DNA of 64,000 bases from Paraescarpia echinospica (GCA_020002185.1 CM034531.1:46492029-46556028); one strand, 5' to 3'. Positions 24,698-37,375 are shown, numbered from the stretch's first letter. Made by a program: numbers and translations. Notes: generated from the letters alone by a model not told the origin.

Positions 24698-26788
24698 TCA
24701 CATAGAAAGCTTCCCGTCAAAGAGACGGTACGCCACCTTCGAGTCGCCACTGCGGCGCCTAGTGTGGCACCGCAGTGCGACAACGACGGCGAACACAAGA
24801 ACGAAGGCGAGGAGCAGACAGCCGAGGATGATGCCAATGTAGTGACCGCGGACCCCCATCCCAGGCGGGCAGTTGGCGGGAACGTGCCGGGCATCGATGG
24901 CCACGATGTTGACAACGTGACCTGTGCCATTCAAACAGGTCAAATTCTTCTTGTCGGTGAGCGTCATCGCCGTCGACTGCACCCAGCGCACGAACACCGC
25001 GCTGGAGCAGTTGCAGACGAAGGAGTTGCCCGTCAGGTCCATCTCAGTCTTGCTCCCCACAGCTGCGGCGTCGTTGACGAACGCCGAATCCGCGTACGCC
25101 AACAGGTTGTCTCCCATGTCGATGGACACGCCGGACGCCATGTTGGCCACGCCGAAGCCGAGGACGGTCAGCCTGTTTCCGCGCAGGTTCAACTTCCGGA
25201 TGTGCGTCAGATCCCGGAAGGCGTCGCGTCCGATTGACGGGATCTTGTTGTATGAGAGGTCGAGTTCGAGCAGCGAGTGAAGGCCATGGAACTGGTCCGT
25301 GATATCGTGTCCTCGTTCTCCAATCATGTTCTGTTGCAGATACAAATATTTCAGGAGGCCCATATCGCCGAGTGCGCCCGAATAAATCTGATAAATCCGA
25401 CAGTTTCTGGCGTCGAACACTTGCAGATTGCGGAATCCTGACATAGGGCCTTTCAGCACGTCCGCTTGGGTGTACGACATATTTAAAACGACCATGTCAC
25501 TGTAATCTGTGACTTCGATGTCTGCGTGGTAGCGGGATTGGTCGAGAAAGACCACCTGCAGGGAGACGGGTATCAACGAGGTGCGATTTGGTTTGGCGGG
25601 GGATGGTCTGGTGGGACGGGTGTAGGTGACGCTCGGGAGCCGGGGTTTCTCCCGGAAATAGTCATCGAAGTCGACGTGATCCTGCGCGCAGAAGAGACGC
25701 CGATACTCGAAACGTGTGGCCCGAAGGTGCGATGCATCGATCACTTCCAAGTGCGTGTCGGCCGTCGCGTTGTGCAGTAATTCCTGGAAGTTCTTAAGCG
25801 GATAGAATGAAGTATGACCGTAGATGCTGTTGAACCCCGTGGTGACGGTCCGTACGGCGGGCAGCAGGTGCATCATTCGAACGTCAACGACGACGATGTC
25901 GTTGGCACGCAGACTAAGACGACGTACTGTCTTGAAGTGATCACTGCCGAAGAGGCGCTTACTAAGTATTACCGTCGTATTGCTGATGTCGTCAAGAATG
26001 ACAGTGTCTAAGCTATTCGTGCTGGATCCCTTGATTGCTTCCGTGGCTCCGTCTATACCGATGCGCTCGTTGCACGCCAGATTCAACGAAGTTAGACGCG
26101 ACAGCGGCTCGAATGAGCTGTACTCAAGCTTGCCGACATTACACGCCCGCAGCGACAACTGAGAAACGCTGGTGTTGGTTAAACTCGCAAACGTCTTGCT
26201 GGACACGTTACCAAGGTTACAGTATTTGCCGGACAGTTCCAGTGACTTCAATGACGTCATCCTTGCGAAGCCCGGTCCCAGGGGAACGTTCGGCAGTCCG
26301 TTCATCGCCAGAGTATTCAGTCCGCTCAGCTCCCCCAGCGCTCTATCCGGGTAGCCGACATGACCACTCGGACATATGTTGGAGTGCATGATGAGGGTTC
26401 GCAGTGACGTCGCATTGTGGAAGGCATCAGCGGGGAATGCTTCATCCCCGAAACACAATCTATTATGGGCGATATTAAGGCGTTTCAGATGTGGGAGTCC
26501 CGCGAAGGCGTCAGAGGCGAGGTGGGTGAGTCCGTTCCAGGACAGGTCGAGGATGGCGAGATTAGGGAGGTGCCAGAAGTGGCCCTTCTCGAGCACGGTC
26601 ATTGTCATGTTGGTGAGCTTCAGCATGCGCAGACCCTTGGATAGCGTCAGGGGCACGTCGCCAGCGCATGTCGCCGCGTGGCCGTCGGTGCCGTGGGTCT
26701 GCACGCACGCGGTGGCCGTCGTCGTCAGGCGGACCAAGAGGCCGAACACGAGCAGCAGCGTTGGGCGGATGGGGAGTCTCGCAGCCAT
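24698..26788 (-). CDS. TLR-like leucine-rich-repeat transmembrane receptor without TIR domain
   Basis: 696 aa in one exon. The N-terminal signal peptide covers about residues 1-27. It is followed by many leucine-rich repeats (L-x-x-L-x-L-x-x-N), an unstructured Pro/Arg-rich insert in the middle, further repeats, and a C-terminal cap with C-N-C-S ... C. A ~23-residue membrane helix follows, then a basic cytoplasmic tail of about 22 residues. The architecture matches a Toll-like receptor ectodomain, but the tail is far too short for a TIR signalling domain. Many N-x-S/T sites suggest glycosylation. The sequence just upstream (CTGCTTCAG, six bases before the ATG) looks like a 3' splice site, implying a 5'-UTR intron. 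GC content is well above the surroundings. It is probably a cell-surface recognition or decoy-type receptor; the ligand is unknown. Confidence 0.85.
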   Translation of the reverse strand: MAARLPIRPTLLLVFGLLVRLTTTATACVQTHGTDGHAATCAGDVPLTLSKGLRMLKLTNMTMTVLEKGHFWHLPNLAILDLSWNGLTHLASDAFAGLPHLKRLNIAHNRLCFGDEAFPADAFHNATSLRTLIMHSNICPSGHVGYPDRALGELSGLNTLAMNGLPNVPLGPGFARMTSLKSLELSGKYCNLGNVSSKTFASLTNTSVSQLSLRACNVGKLEYSSFEPLSRLTSLNLACNERIGIDGATEAIKGSSTNSLDTVILDDISNTTVILSKRLFGSDHFKTVRRLSLRANDIVVVDVRMMHLLPAVRTVTTGFNSIYGHTSFYPLKNFQELLHNATADTHLEVIDASHLRATRFEYRRLFCAQDHVDFDDYFREKPRLPSVTYTRPTRPSPAKPNRTSLIPVSLQVVFLDQSRYHADIEVTDYSDMVVLNMSYTQADVLKGPMSGFRNLQVFDARNCRIYQIYSGALGDMGLLKYLYLQQNMIGERGHDITDQFHGLHSLLELDLSYNKIPSIGRDAFRDLTHIRKLNLRGNRLTVLGFGVANMASGVSIDMGDNLLAYADSAFVNDAAAVGSKTEMDLTGNSFVCNCSSAVFVRWVQSTAMTLTDKKNLTCLNGTGHVVNIVAIDARHVPANCPPGMGVRGHYIGIILGCLLLAFVLVFAVVVALRCHTRRRSGDSKVAYRLFDGKLSM

Positions 26789-26859
26789 GTAATCTGAAGC
26801 AGACAGCAGTCAGTTACATACAATGACGGGCTGTGTTCGAAAGATATATGGGCGGACCC

Positions 26860-28700
26860 GGTGACGAACCAACAACTACCAGAGCAAACATGTCACTGGG
26901 GGGTCTCTATATTTATAGAGTGCATTCAAATACAACCGACATACACTAGTGACTCGACTCGAGAATGTGCACCTGCGTACACGCACGCGTTCAAAATACA
27001 CGCGCACAAACAGATACGCACGTACACATACCTACTATACAGACATATATATATATATATACATAGACAGGCAGGCCAGACAGGCAGGCCAGACAGGCAG
27101 GCCAGACAGACCCTTGGGACTGGCCAAAGGTGACCTGAATAACAAGGTGACTAGATTTCTATACTTTACTGTGATAATAAATAATCTGGAACTGTCTTAG
27201 GGTGACCACAATTACTGACCAAGATGTTAACTGCTGGGAGAATTAAGTGGTGGCAACAACTTGATCTGGTGTGACTGGTAGACCTGTTAAGATAGTTGGT
27301 AGTCTGAATGCAATTACAATAGTGTAGTGTAGAGCATTGTGGAAGATGAATGGTTTTGCAACTTTCTTTCTACTCTGAAGGATGGCCTAATTAGCATAGT
27401 CAACATCTGGCTAGCAGAGATTGCTGATTACATCACACGTCATAAATTATGATTACTGCTATAATTTATCAGTGTGTTTATGAGTTAAAAATTTTACTAT
27501 ATTTATGAGAAAATAATAACATAAGTGTTAACAATCATGATTACTTTTGCATGTAACAATAGTTATAATTTGTCTTCCACAATCAAAATTACATTAATAG
27601 CTTACTCATTGTATGTAGGCCAAACATGGGCCTATATTGTTTACAGCTTCCACACTGTTACCTGATATAGGATAAACCAACAGCTGGAACAGTCAGATGC
27701 TATAAAATTTTATTCCTGGGGGCAATCTGGTTGTTTCTATTTTAAAATCATATATACAGTTATGCAGCATAAAATGTTATACAGTGTAAATTATATCTAC
27801 AATGTATTTTTTACATACTTCCTGTCCAAATATGTTCTAAGAAACCATTTTTGTTGGTGAACTTTTAAATAATTCGGCATCGAATCAGTTGTATACAAGA
27901 CAGATTTTTTCCAGGTTTGATTGTTACTTTGTAGTTAAGACATGAGCAAAAAATTCACACTAGAAAATTGTAATCATTATTATAATCACAAATGTGATTA
28001 AGTACTTTGGTAATGTAATTCGCATGATTATTTGATTACGAATATTTTCCTTTTTGATCTTGAAATTCAATTACACATGAGTACAATTATTCCAACTCTG
28101 CCGGCGACCTAATGACTAAATTATTTGTACGGCTCAAAAAAGGAATGCGTGTATGCCATGACCTGGCAGCATAAGTTATCAGAAATAGACTAGTTTTATT
28201 GTCCAGATGGTGAATACATGCAAGGCATCGTGATATCATTGTTGTATTTTTGTTCACAAGATGTTCACTTAATCATTAATGCATGTGCTCTTTCTTGCCA
28301 GTTGAACAGGTGTTTTAGAAGCCAAGATGACACTTGTAAGTTTCAGTTGTGGTTGAGCACACCTTTTGTCTGATTTGATTACATGTCAAGGCGTATATCG
28401 TTATATCTCTGAATGGCTGGCACATGATAAATGTAATAAAACTACACAAATTATTCAAACAGCAGTATATTTTTTGTTATGCATGTATGAACATATACAA
28501 AATTATTTAAATGTTACATTGATGGAATTTTATAAGTTGACGCATGTCAAGTGAAGGTAAGTTCGTATGTAGGGCTGCTGAAATTGCTTTACACTTCTCC
28601 CCCGTTCATTGAAACGAACATCATCTTGACGTATCTGGGAAGCATTCAGCTATGCTGTGTGGAGATTATTTATATACAAATATTCACCAATGTTTATTGT
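26860..28700. other. Non-coding stretch with simple repeats
   Basis: Contains (TA)n at about 27046-27060 and three tandem CAGGCAGGCCAGA units at about 27066-27110. Otherwise AT-rich with no recognisable gene. It may hold the 5' non-coding exon of the LRR gene, which I cannot place. Confidence 0.5.
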
Positions 28701-28713
28701 CCAGTACTCATTC

Positions 28714-28753
28714 ATATGGATGAGTGAAAATATAGAGTGAACAAACTTGCCCA
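28714..28753 (+). repeat. 40-bp direct repeat, left copy
   Basis: Starts ATATGGATGAGTGAAAATAT. It matches 31635-31674 with one mismatch and flanks the retroelement between. Confidence 0.85.
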
Positions 28754-31634
28754 TTTGTTAGTGGGCAGGGGGGACTCGCAGAGAAGCCTGAAACTGGAGG
28801 CACAGATAAAGACAACAAAAATAATTCAGCAAAGAACAGTCTGGAAAACTGTTCTGAAGCTGGATATAAATGTGTTTGTTTAAATGCAAGGACTATAGTA
28901 AACAAAAGAAATGAACTAAACATTATGGTAGAAGATACTGACCCTCACATAATAGGTATAACCGAATCATGGGCAACCACCGATGTATCAGATGCCGAAT
29001 TGGGACTGACAGGATATGTAAAGTTTAGGAAAGATAGAATAGGAAGAAGGGGAGGTGCAGTTATTTTATATATTAAAGAATCTATCCAGGCTTACAAAAT
29101 AAAATTAGACAGAGAAGCAGATTGCGAAGAACTGTTTGGTGTAACATAGTTACAGGAAACTCAATGTTAACGGTTGGATTAGTTTATCGAAGTCCAAACA
29201 TAAGCATAGAAGAGAATGAAAAAATACAAAACGCTATAAGGGGAGTGAGCAAATGGGACTGTGTTATTATGGGGGATTTCAACCATGGGCATATAAAATG
29301 GAAATCTCTACAGATGACCACAAGTTTTTAGTTTTAGTACAAGATAGTTTCCTTTCTCAACATGTGCTAGAACCAACCAGGGGAGAGAATGTGTTAGACA
29401 TAGTTTTGTCCTCACAGAATGAATTAGTTGACAATGTCAGGATATGTGAGCCACTGGGGAATAGTGATCACAACCAGATACATTTTACCATCAAAGTAAA
29501 ATCAGAAAGGAATAATAAAAAGCAGTACAGGAGAAATGTCCACAAAGGAAAATATAAGGACAGAAGGAAATATTTAGCAAAGATAGACTGGAATAACACA
29601 CTGAAGAATAAGACAGCAACAGAATGCTGGAATATCTTAAAGAGTGAAATTGAATGCATCATTGTCAAATTTGTTCCCTTAAAAAACACGGGAAACGGTC
29701 CAAAAAGAAACACTTATCGAAAGAAGCCATTAGAAAAATTAAGTATAAATAAATTATGTGGAAGTCATATAGACGTACTGGAAATGACGAAGACTACAAC
29801 ATTTATAAAGAAGCACTAAACCAAGCTACAGTTGAAATTAGAAATTCAAAGAGAAGCTACGAACATAAATTAGCTTGTAATATAAAACATGACAGCAAGA
29901 GGTTTTATGCGTATGTTCGAAGCAAACAGAAAGTTCAGGATAAGGTCGGTCCTCTAGAAGATGTGCTGGAAATATAGTATCAGAAGGATTCTTAATGGCA
30001 GAAGACCTGAATGAGTATTTTAGTTCAGTGTTTACCAGAGAAGACACTAGTTCACTGCCAGTACCAGAGGGTAAGTTCAAGGGGGCAGAATCAGACTATT
30101 TAAGACAGTTAATGGTAACCCCAGAAATGGTAGCTAAGAAAATTAGGGCTATGAAGGATAATAAATCACCTGGAGTGGATGGTATTCCACCCAAACTACT
30201 ATTGGAAATTGTAGAACAAATTAGCATACCGCTTGCAACAGTTTTCAACTTGTCATTAGAAGAGGGAGTGGTTCCTTTAGAATGAAAAGAAGCAAACATT
30301 ATACCGTTATTCAAAAAAGGTTCGAGAAACAAGTCAAATAATTATAGACCAGTTAGTTTAACATCGGTGATTTGTAAATTATTAGAAAGACTAATTAAAG
30401 ATCACATGGTGGATTTTCTTGTTAAACATAACTTGATAAACCCATCTCAACATGGGTTTCTAAAAGCGAGGTCATGCTTAACAAATATGTTATGTTTTTG
30501 GAAGATATCATTAAGTGGGTAGATGATGGATCACCAGTAGATATCATCTACTTAGATTTTCAAAAAGCTTTCGACAAAGTGCCACATCAGAGATTACTGC
30601 TTAAACTAAAGGCCCATGGCATAGGAAATGGTATAATTAACTGGATAGAAAAATGGCTGATTGACAGAAGACAACGGATAGTTGTTGATGGGGAGGCTTC
30701 AAACCGGAAATCAGTTTTGAGTGGGGTTCCACAGGGATCAGTACTGGGACCTATATTATTATTAATATATATAAACGATTTGGACGATGATATAGCTAGC
30801 AAGGTGTTGAAATTTGCAGATGATACAAAAGTGTTTAGAAGGATTAAAAGTGATGGAGATAGACAGCATTTACAAGATGATCTTGACAGGTTGATCAAAT
30901 GTTCTAAAAAGTGGCAAATGTTGTTCAATTTTGGGAAATGTAATTGCCTTCACACAGGACATGGGAACGAATATGTAGAATAAATAATGGGGGAAACTGT
31001 ACTAAATACTACTGTAAAAGAAAAAGACTTAGGGCTGACAATTAGTGCTGACATGAAGGTTTCAGAGCAGTGTGGAATTGCGGCTTCAAAAGGAAATCAA
31101 ATCCTTGGATTGATTAGGCGAAATATAGCATATAAAGAAAAAGAACTAATAATACCGATGTACAAAACAATAGTTAGGCCTCATTTAGAATATTGTATAC
31201 AAGCGTGGAGGCCATACCGCAAGAAGGACATAGAACAGAAGAGAGCGACTAAAATGATACAAAAACTGAGGGATCTTAGTTATGAAAAACGCCTAAAAGG
31301 ATGTGGTTTAACAACACTAGAGACCAGGAGATTGAGAGGAGATCAGATAGCAGCGTCTAAAATATTGAATGGTTATGAAAATATTTATAGAAATATGTTT
31401 TTTTCAGTTAAGAAAGATAGAAAGACTAGAGGACATGAAGTTACATTAGTAAAGGAGCAGTGTAGATTAGACGTAAGAAAGTTCTAATTTTCACAAAGGA
31501 CTGTGAATGAATGGAACAGATTATCTGATGATTGTGTGGGTGCTAGTAGTGTGAATATGTTTAAAAATAAAATCGACACATACCTCAGAAGGGCTGGATA
31601 TATGTAGATAAAAGGGTTGGACTCTCGATAAGCT
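28754..31634 (+). mobile_element. Degraded non-LTR retrotransposon (R3)
   Basis: Jockey-superfamily-like LINE bounded by the 40-bp direct repeats. Coding pieces for endonuclease and reverse transcriptase lie in all three frames. Confidence 0.8.
28860..31487 (+). pseudogene. R3 endonuclease-reverse transcriptase, multiply frameshifted
   Basis: Endonuclease pieces are at 28880-29480 (I-G-I-T-E-S-W, G-G-A-V, M-G-D-F-N-H). The reverse transcriptase is at about 29990-30980 (K-S-P-G-V-D-G-I-P, A-F-D-K-V-P-H, S-G-V-P-Q-G-S-V-L-G-P, F-A-D-D-T-K). The C-terminal domain is at 30987-31487 (H-L-E-Y-C-I-Q-A-W). Frame changes occur near 29130, 29330, 29770, 29985, 30285 and 30475, with stops at 30285 and 30983. 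Not functional. Confidence 0.85.
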
Positions 31635-31674
31635 ATATGGATGAGTGAAAATATAGAGTGAACGAACTTGCCCA
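31635..31674 (+). repeat. 40-bp direct repeat, right copy
   Basis: Matches 28714-28753 with one mismatch (G for A). Confidence 0.85.
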
Positions 31675-31758
31675 ATGATCAAAATGACAGCAAGAGCATT
31701 TGATCCCAGAATCTTTTGAAAGCCCAGTGTTTTAACTGCTGAGCCACTGTGCCCCACT
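31675..31758 (-). repeat. tRNA-like SINE fragment
   Basis: On the minus strand GGGGCACAGTGGCTCAGCAG resembles a tRNA 5' half with A box. GGGATCAAATGC further on resembles a weak B box. Confidence 0.45.
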
Positions 31759-34030
31759 TAGCGATTCTTGTGAAACTACTGGTATTAAAAAACATGACCG
31801 TTGATATGTAAATGCAGATGTATATGTTTTGCTGACACAAAATTTATAACATTTCAGATTAAGATTGGACACACTGTTGTGGAAAGGGTAACATGGATAC
31901 AACTTCACCATACAAGGTTTCCCTGCAGGCAGTTTGTCAACAAATTATCGTTATGAAAACCACACGTGCCATCAGCCCTTTTGAAAGCCTCCATCATACA
32001 CTAACAAATGACACCATTGTTTACTCAAAGGACTGATTAGAACCAGCCATTAACCAAAGGTTAATAACTTCTTTGAACAAAGACATTGTCCGTAGTTGAA
32101 ACCATACCACTTTCACCTTGGGTAACCAAATAATTTTGCATAAAGCAGGCATGAACTAGGGATACACATTATTACTGGCAGTTAGTTGGCTCATTAAAGT
32201 TGACGACTGGGTAAAAAAGTTTGAGATGTGTCTTCAAATGAGGCCAAAGGAGTTCAGCTCATAGAATAGGGAGAACTGTATAGACTTAGCATTTTGAGGT
32301 TAATTAACCATTCAGTAATTTGGGACAATTATAAAGTCAAAAGCATTTATTCAAATAAATATAATTTACAAATTAAATATACAAAGCATATTTGTGAAAC
32401 AAGTTTGAAAGGAGACAGACTGAAGTAAAACTATTTATTACATTTGAAATACTTGGTTAAATTCTTGTCAAACTTCAAAATTTCGGCCAAGCTCGAACTT
32501 CCAGCTAAGTGAACTGGAGCAATGTGGGGTGAGGGAACATGCCCAAGGTTCGGAAAGGGCAGCAAGATACGCGAAATCGGAATCACTCAATTGAGAGTGT
32601 GAAGCTCTAAACACATCTGGTCAGACGGTGACATTAGTCATTTGAACACTGTTGTTTATAATATTACTCTATAATTTGTTATCTAAACAGAGCTGATACA
32701 TGTAAACATGTGTATTATCAAATATATTATTTGTTTTATAATACTTTTATTCCTTCTACAAAATCCTAGCAATTTCAAGTGAAACCAACTTTAATGTTTA
32801 TAGTGCTTGTACGTTAATGGAAAATTGCATTTTACTTTTGACATCTGTTCCCTCTTTTAACATATTATATTGGACGATTTTGAATAATGTAATTGCCCTT
32901 TCGTCATTATTGCCCTACGTTTCATTAATACGCTAAGGGGCCCGACATCTACTTGACTGTTTTGACACTTCTAGTAATCTGGCGCGTAGCCTTAGGCCTA
33001 TTTCGAACTTTCGTTTACTAGATTACATACATAATAACACCACGAACAGTTGTTTACTTGTTATTTATGTTAGCACTGCCTCAATTGTGGTCGTTTGTTA
33101 CGCCGTAATCAGCGCTAAACGCATTACGACATTAAACAAACCGATCGGCGTGGACACAACCGACCGAATCTGATTTTTTGTTAGTGACTAGCTATGTAGT
33201 GGGTGTGCGGCTGCTCGGCCTAAGGCTAAGGCTAAGCGCAATCGTTGACACTCGAAGTACCGGTTGTATGACGAGTATTACTCGGCGTGTCACCGTCAAT
33301 TTCGTAAAAATGTCACGGCTTAAATGTGTCACTTTTGTTAAACGTACACACGTGCTTGTATGGCGTATCATTAAGCGGACTCTGTATTGTCCTAACAGGT
33401 AAAACATATACGGACAATTACCTGATTCCAGTCGTACTGCCAAGCTCATTCACTGACGTACGTCGTACCTGCACACTATCACCTCGTTTTGGGGCAAATA
33501 GGTCACCTGTGTCCTTAGCAGCCGGTACACGTGACACGCCGCTAGAGAAAACACAAAGCCCGTGCCTTGTGATATTTATAACTGCGATGGCGTCGTTGAC
33601 GTTGGCGAATTGCGTTCTTATCTGTTAGGCCACGTGCGGGGAAAGTACAGCAAATTTCCGACTGTGTGAATTGTGAGGGTGCACACTGCACAGTGCTGGT
33701 GATATCATCGGTGGCATATGCCATATATGAATTGATTTGGTCGCGGCAGGAACTGACCCGTGTCGACGTCTGCAGCTGACCGTGTTGCCACAACAACGTC
33801 ATCGATCAGTTTAGCTCGTTAGTCTAGTTATTTTTTGTTTTGTACAAACACCCCACGGACTATAGGTCGACAGTGCGTGGGGAAAACAACAACAAAGAAA
33901 GCATAACGGCAACCCTACAAATGTATGCGCCCGTTGGTATATATGTAGATGTAGGGTAAGATATGCGTAACAAACCGGCCGTCGACCTTCACCCCGGAAG
34001 GTGACACATTATATAAATTTAATGCATAGT
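31759..34030. other. Non-coding stretch, nothing recognised
   Basis: No ORF with family resemblance, no clear splice-bounded exon and no large repeat. Confidence 0.5.
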
Positions 34031-34034
34031 TTAA

Positions 34035-34262
34035 TTTTTCAGGTGGTCATCATTTATAAATGGTCCCACTATGCGTAAGGTCAGCATTTATAAATGGTCC
34101 TACAATATCCGTTGGGACAACATTGATAAAATGTCTCGCTATCCGTGGTGGCAATAATTATATATCGGCTCATTTCCAGTGGTTATAAATGCTATCGCTG
34201 TCCAAGGGTTCAACATTTATATTTGTTCTCAATGTTCGGGGTCAATAAACATTTACATTATG
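34035..34262. repeat. ~45-bp degenerate tandem repeat
   Basis: About five units of the type CATTTATAAATGGTCCCACTATGCGT, increasingly diverged to the right. Confidence 0.65.
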
Positions 34263-34384
34263 GTCATATGCACGTGAACTGCATGGGGTAAAGGGAGCAG
34301 CTAGCTAATCCCTGGAATTTCTGCCCTCTCAGTAAATTTGAGCCTGAATGTAAGTCGCTGCGAAAAAATTCAACAGCACAGTGA

Positions 34385-34935
34385 TACATCGTTGGTGAGA
34401 CATGATTGGTGGGACATGGTTGGTGAGACATGGTTGTTTGGACGTGATTGGTGGGACATGGTTTGTGAGACATGGCTGGTGAGACATGGTTGGTGGGACA
34501 TTGTTGGTGAGACATGGTTGATGGAACATGGTTGATGTGACATGGTTGGTGAGACATGTTTGCTGGGACATGGTTGGTGATAGATGGTTGGTGAGGCATG
34601 GTTGATGTGACATGGTAAGTGGGATATGGTTGGTGAAACATGGTTGGTAGGATATGATTGATGGAATATGGTTGGTGAGATATTGTTGGTGGGACATGGT
34701 TGATAGGACATGGTTGGTGGGAAATGGTTGATGGGACATGGTTGGTGAGATATGGTTGGTGGGACATGGTTGATGGGATATGGTTGGTGAAATGTGGTTG
34801 GTGAGATATGGTCGGTGGGACATGGTTGATGAGGCATGGTTGGTGGGACAGGTTGATGGGATATGGCTGGTGAGACATGGTTGGTGGGACAAGGTTGATG
34901 GGACATAGTTGGACATGGTTTGTTGGACATTATTA
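34385..34935. repeat. 15-bp minisatellite block 1
   Basis: About 36 units of GGTGGGACATGGTT / GGTGAGACATGGTT type. The 15-bp period keeps all antisense frames open, producing long ORFs rich in S-H-Q-P-C-P-T-N-H that are not genes. Confidence 0.9.
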
Positions 34936-35275
34936 TTATTATTACTAGCATTTATATAGCGCCATATCTCCGGGACCAGCCCGTTCATAGGCGCGTACAC
35001 ACATTATGGAAACAAATGTAAAAATATAAATGTATAAGGATACCGGTAAATATAAAAATTATTGAGATTTACAAGATTGTATATATATATATATAATGTG
35101 ACTAAAATACATTACATATTTGCACAAATATTAATATAATCAAATAAAAGAATATATATTATAATATATATATAATTGTATTAAAAGATAAATAATAATT
35201 AATTAAAATATATTATATAATATAAATAAATTAATTGATTAAATACATTTTCATAAAAAGTGTTCTACAGCACAG
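34936..35275. repeat. AT-rich 3' end of LINE fragment
   Basis: ATTATTATTATTA at the left end and TATAGCGCCATATCTCCGGG look like the 3' UTR and tail of the minus-strand reverse transcriptase fragment. The rest is AT-rich simple sequence. Confidence 0.5.
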
Positions 35276-35279
35276 TTCC

Positions 35280-36745
35280 TCAGTCGAAGTACGCCTGTTT
35301 AAATAGATAAGTTTTAATGCAAGTTTTGAGTGTATTCAAAGTGTCTATTTGACGAACGTTTTTTGGCAGAGTGTTCCATAGCGTAGGTCCAGACACGGAG
35401 AAAGTTCGTCTGCCCTCTAAGTTGTAGCGCGGGACTACAAGCAGATGTAGATCAGCAGATCGGAGGTTGCTGGTGGGCGTATACGGTATTATAAGATCTT
35501 GGATATAAGCTGTAGCAAGACCATGTAAAACCGTGAAAACAAAGACCAGCAGTTTGTACTGGATACGCCAGCGAACTGGAAGCCAGTGCAGTTCGACCAG
35601 TACAGGTGTTATGTGCTGGTGCTTTCGGTGTCTTGAGATAAGTCTTGCCACCGAGTTCTGTACCATCTGCAACTTGTTCATAAGTGCCTCGGTGATGCCG
35701 TACAGGACCGCGTTACTGTAGTCCAGCCGCGATGTCACCATGGCGTGGACTAGTGTCTTACACGTGTAGCGTTTGCGGCGAGCGGTCGGCAGGGAAGCAT
35801 ACGGGCACACGTTCACTCACACAGTCGTACTAATGATAAGTCAGATTATACGTTTTCACAGTTTATTATACGCGGAAAACCCTACCAATACAAGATCTAA
35901 TACACAATATACGGCTATGTCTGCTAAATACTCCCCAGTTATAAATGTCAGAACGATAAATCAGACGGCGGCGGCTTATATACAGCAACCGAATTATAGG
36001 TGTCAGAACGATAAGTCAGACGGCGGCGGCTTATATACAGCAACTGAATTATAGGTGTCAGAACGATAAGTCAGACGGCGGCGGCTTATATACAGCAACC
36101 GAGTTACTCACCGAATCTGCGAATAACTGATTGTCACGGGTGTACTGCGAGAGTCTTTTGGTACTTCTCGCAGGGCGCTCGGTGACAGTGCTTCACGAGA
36201 AACGTTCCTCCGGCAGTGTGCCCCAGTAGTCGCCCCGATTATCCACAAATACCCCTTATTTATACTGCTAAAACCATACCCTTGGGTGAGACGCTGACCC
36301 TTTAGTTACGTCATTCCCAAAGTCTACGGGTCTCTAGAAATCTTGTCATGGTGCCAGTGAACTTATAGTAACTTTCTGAACAAAGGCCCTCTGTATAGGG
36401 CTCTTGCCTCCCCAAAACCAGATGGCCTCAAACGTAAACAAATCCCCCACTCCAGCCATAGTCATTTGTATACAAATTGGCTTTTCGGAGCCTGTACAAC
36501 ATCCAACAATTAAGAAGATTGATACTATGTGCGTTATAATTCTAAATTCTCTACACACGCATCAGTAGTAAGACAATGTCTTATTTTTGAAATTGCGTAG
36601 AGGTGGTAGTACGCTGACTTGCACTTCCGTGACACGTGTGACGACATTGTTAGTCCAGAGTCGATTGTAATCCCGATGTTGCGGATGGTCGGTGACGGAA
36701 CAATGTTACATCCGCATACACTAACACACGAAACATCATGCAGGT
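35280..36745 (-). pseudogene. LINE reverse transcriptase C-terminal fragment, split by an insertion
   Basis: The downstream half (35816-35280, 178 codons) has S-R-L-D-Y-S-N-A-V-L-Y-G, L-H-W-L-P-V-R-W-R-I and T-L-W-N-T-L-P of the CR1/L2-like C-terminal domain. The preceding portion (I-R-N-I-G-I-T-I-D-S ... A-Y-Y-H-L) is at about 36740-36550. The two halves are separated by about 750 bp of unrelated DNA (about 35800-36545). Upstream of 36745 the sequence runs straight into minisatellite block 2, so the rest of the element is missing. Confidence 0.75.
35945..36110. repeat. 58-bp tandem repeat, three units
   Basis: Three copies of a unit with GTCAGAACGATAAGTCAGAC and GGCGGCTTATATACAGCAAC lie inside the DNA that splits the reverse transcriptase fragment. 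Confidence 0.85.
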
Positions 36746-36767
36746 GTTTACGATTTGGTGCCGTGAC

Positions 36768-37375
36768 ATGGTTGATGAGATAAGGTAGGTGGAACATGAT
36801 TGGTGGGACATGGTTGGTGGGACATGGTTGATGAGACATGGTTGGTGGGACATGGTTGTTGGGACATGGTTGGTGGGACATGGTTGGTGAGATATGGTTG
36901 GTGGGACATGGTTGGTGAGATATGGTTGGTGGGACATGATTGGTGGGACATGGCTGATGAGACCTGGTTGTTGGGACATGGTTGGTGAGATATGGTTGGT
37001 GGGACATGATTGGTCGGACATGGTTGGTGGGACCTGGTTGATGAGACATGGTTGGTGGGACATGGTTGGTGAGATATGGTTGGTGGGACATGGTTGGTGA
37101 GATATGGTTGGTGGGACATGGCTGATGAGACATGGTTGGTGGGACATGTTTGGTGAGATATGGTTGTCGGGACATGGTTGGTGGGACATGGTTGATGAGA
37201 CATGGTAGATGGGACATGGTTGTTGGGACATGGTTGGTGAGATATGGTTGGTGGGACATGATTGGTCGGACATGGTTGGTGGGACCTGGTTGATGAGACA
37301 TGGTTGGTGATATATGGTTGGTGGGACATGGTTGGCGGAATATGGTCAGTGAGACATGGTTGGTGAAACTTTGTT
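36768..37375. repeat. 15-bp minisatellite block 2
   Basis: About 40 units of the same GGTGGGACATGGTT / GATATGGTTGGTGG family as block 1, in the same orientation. It includes higher-order copies of about 180 bp. Antisense ORFs up to 322 codons across it are artefacts of the period. Confidence 0.9.
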
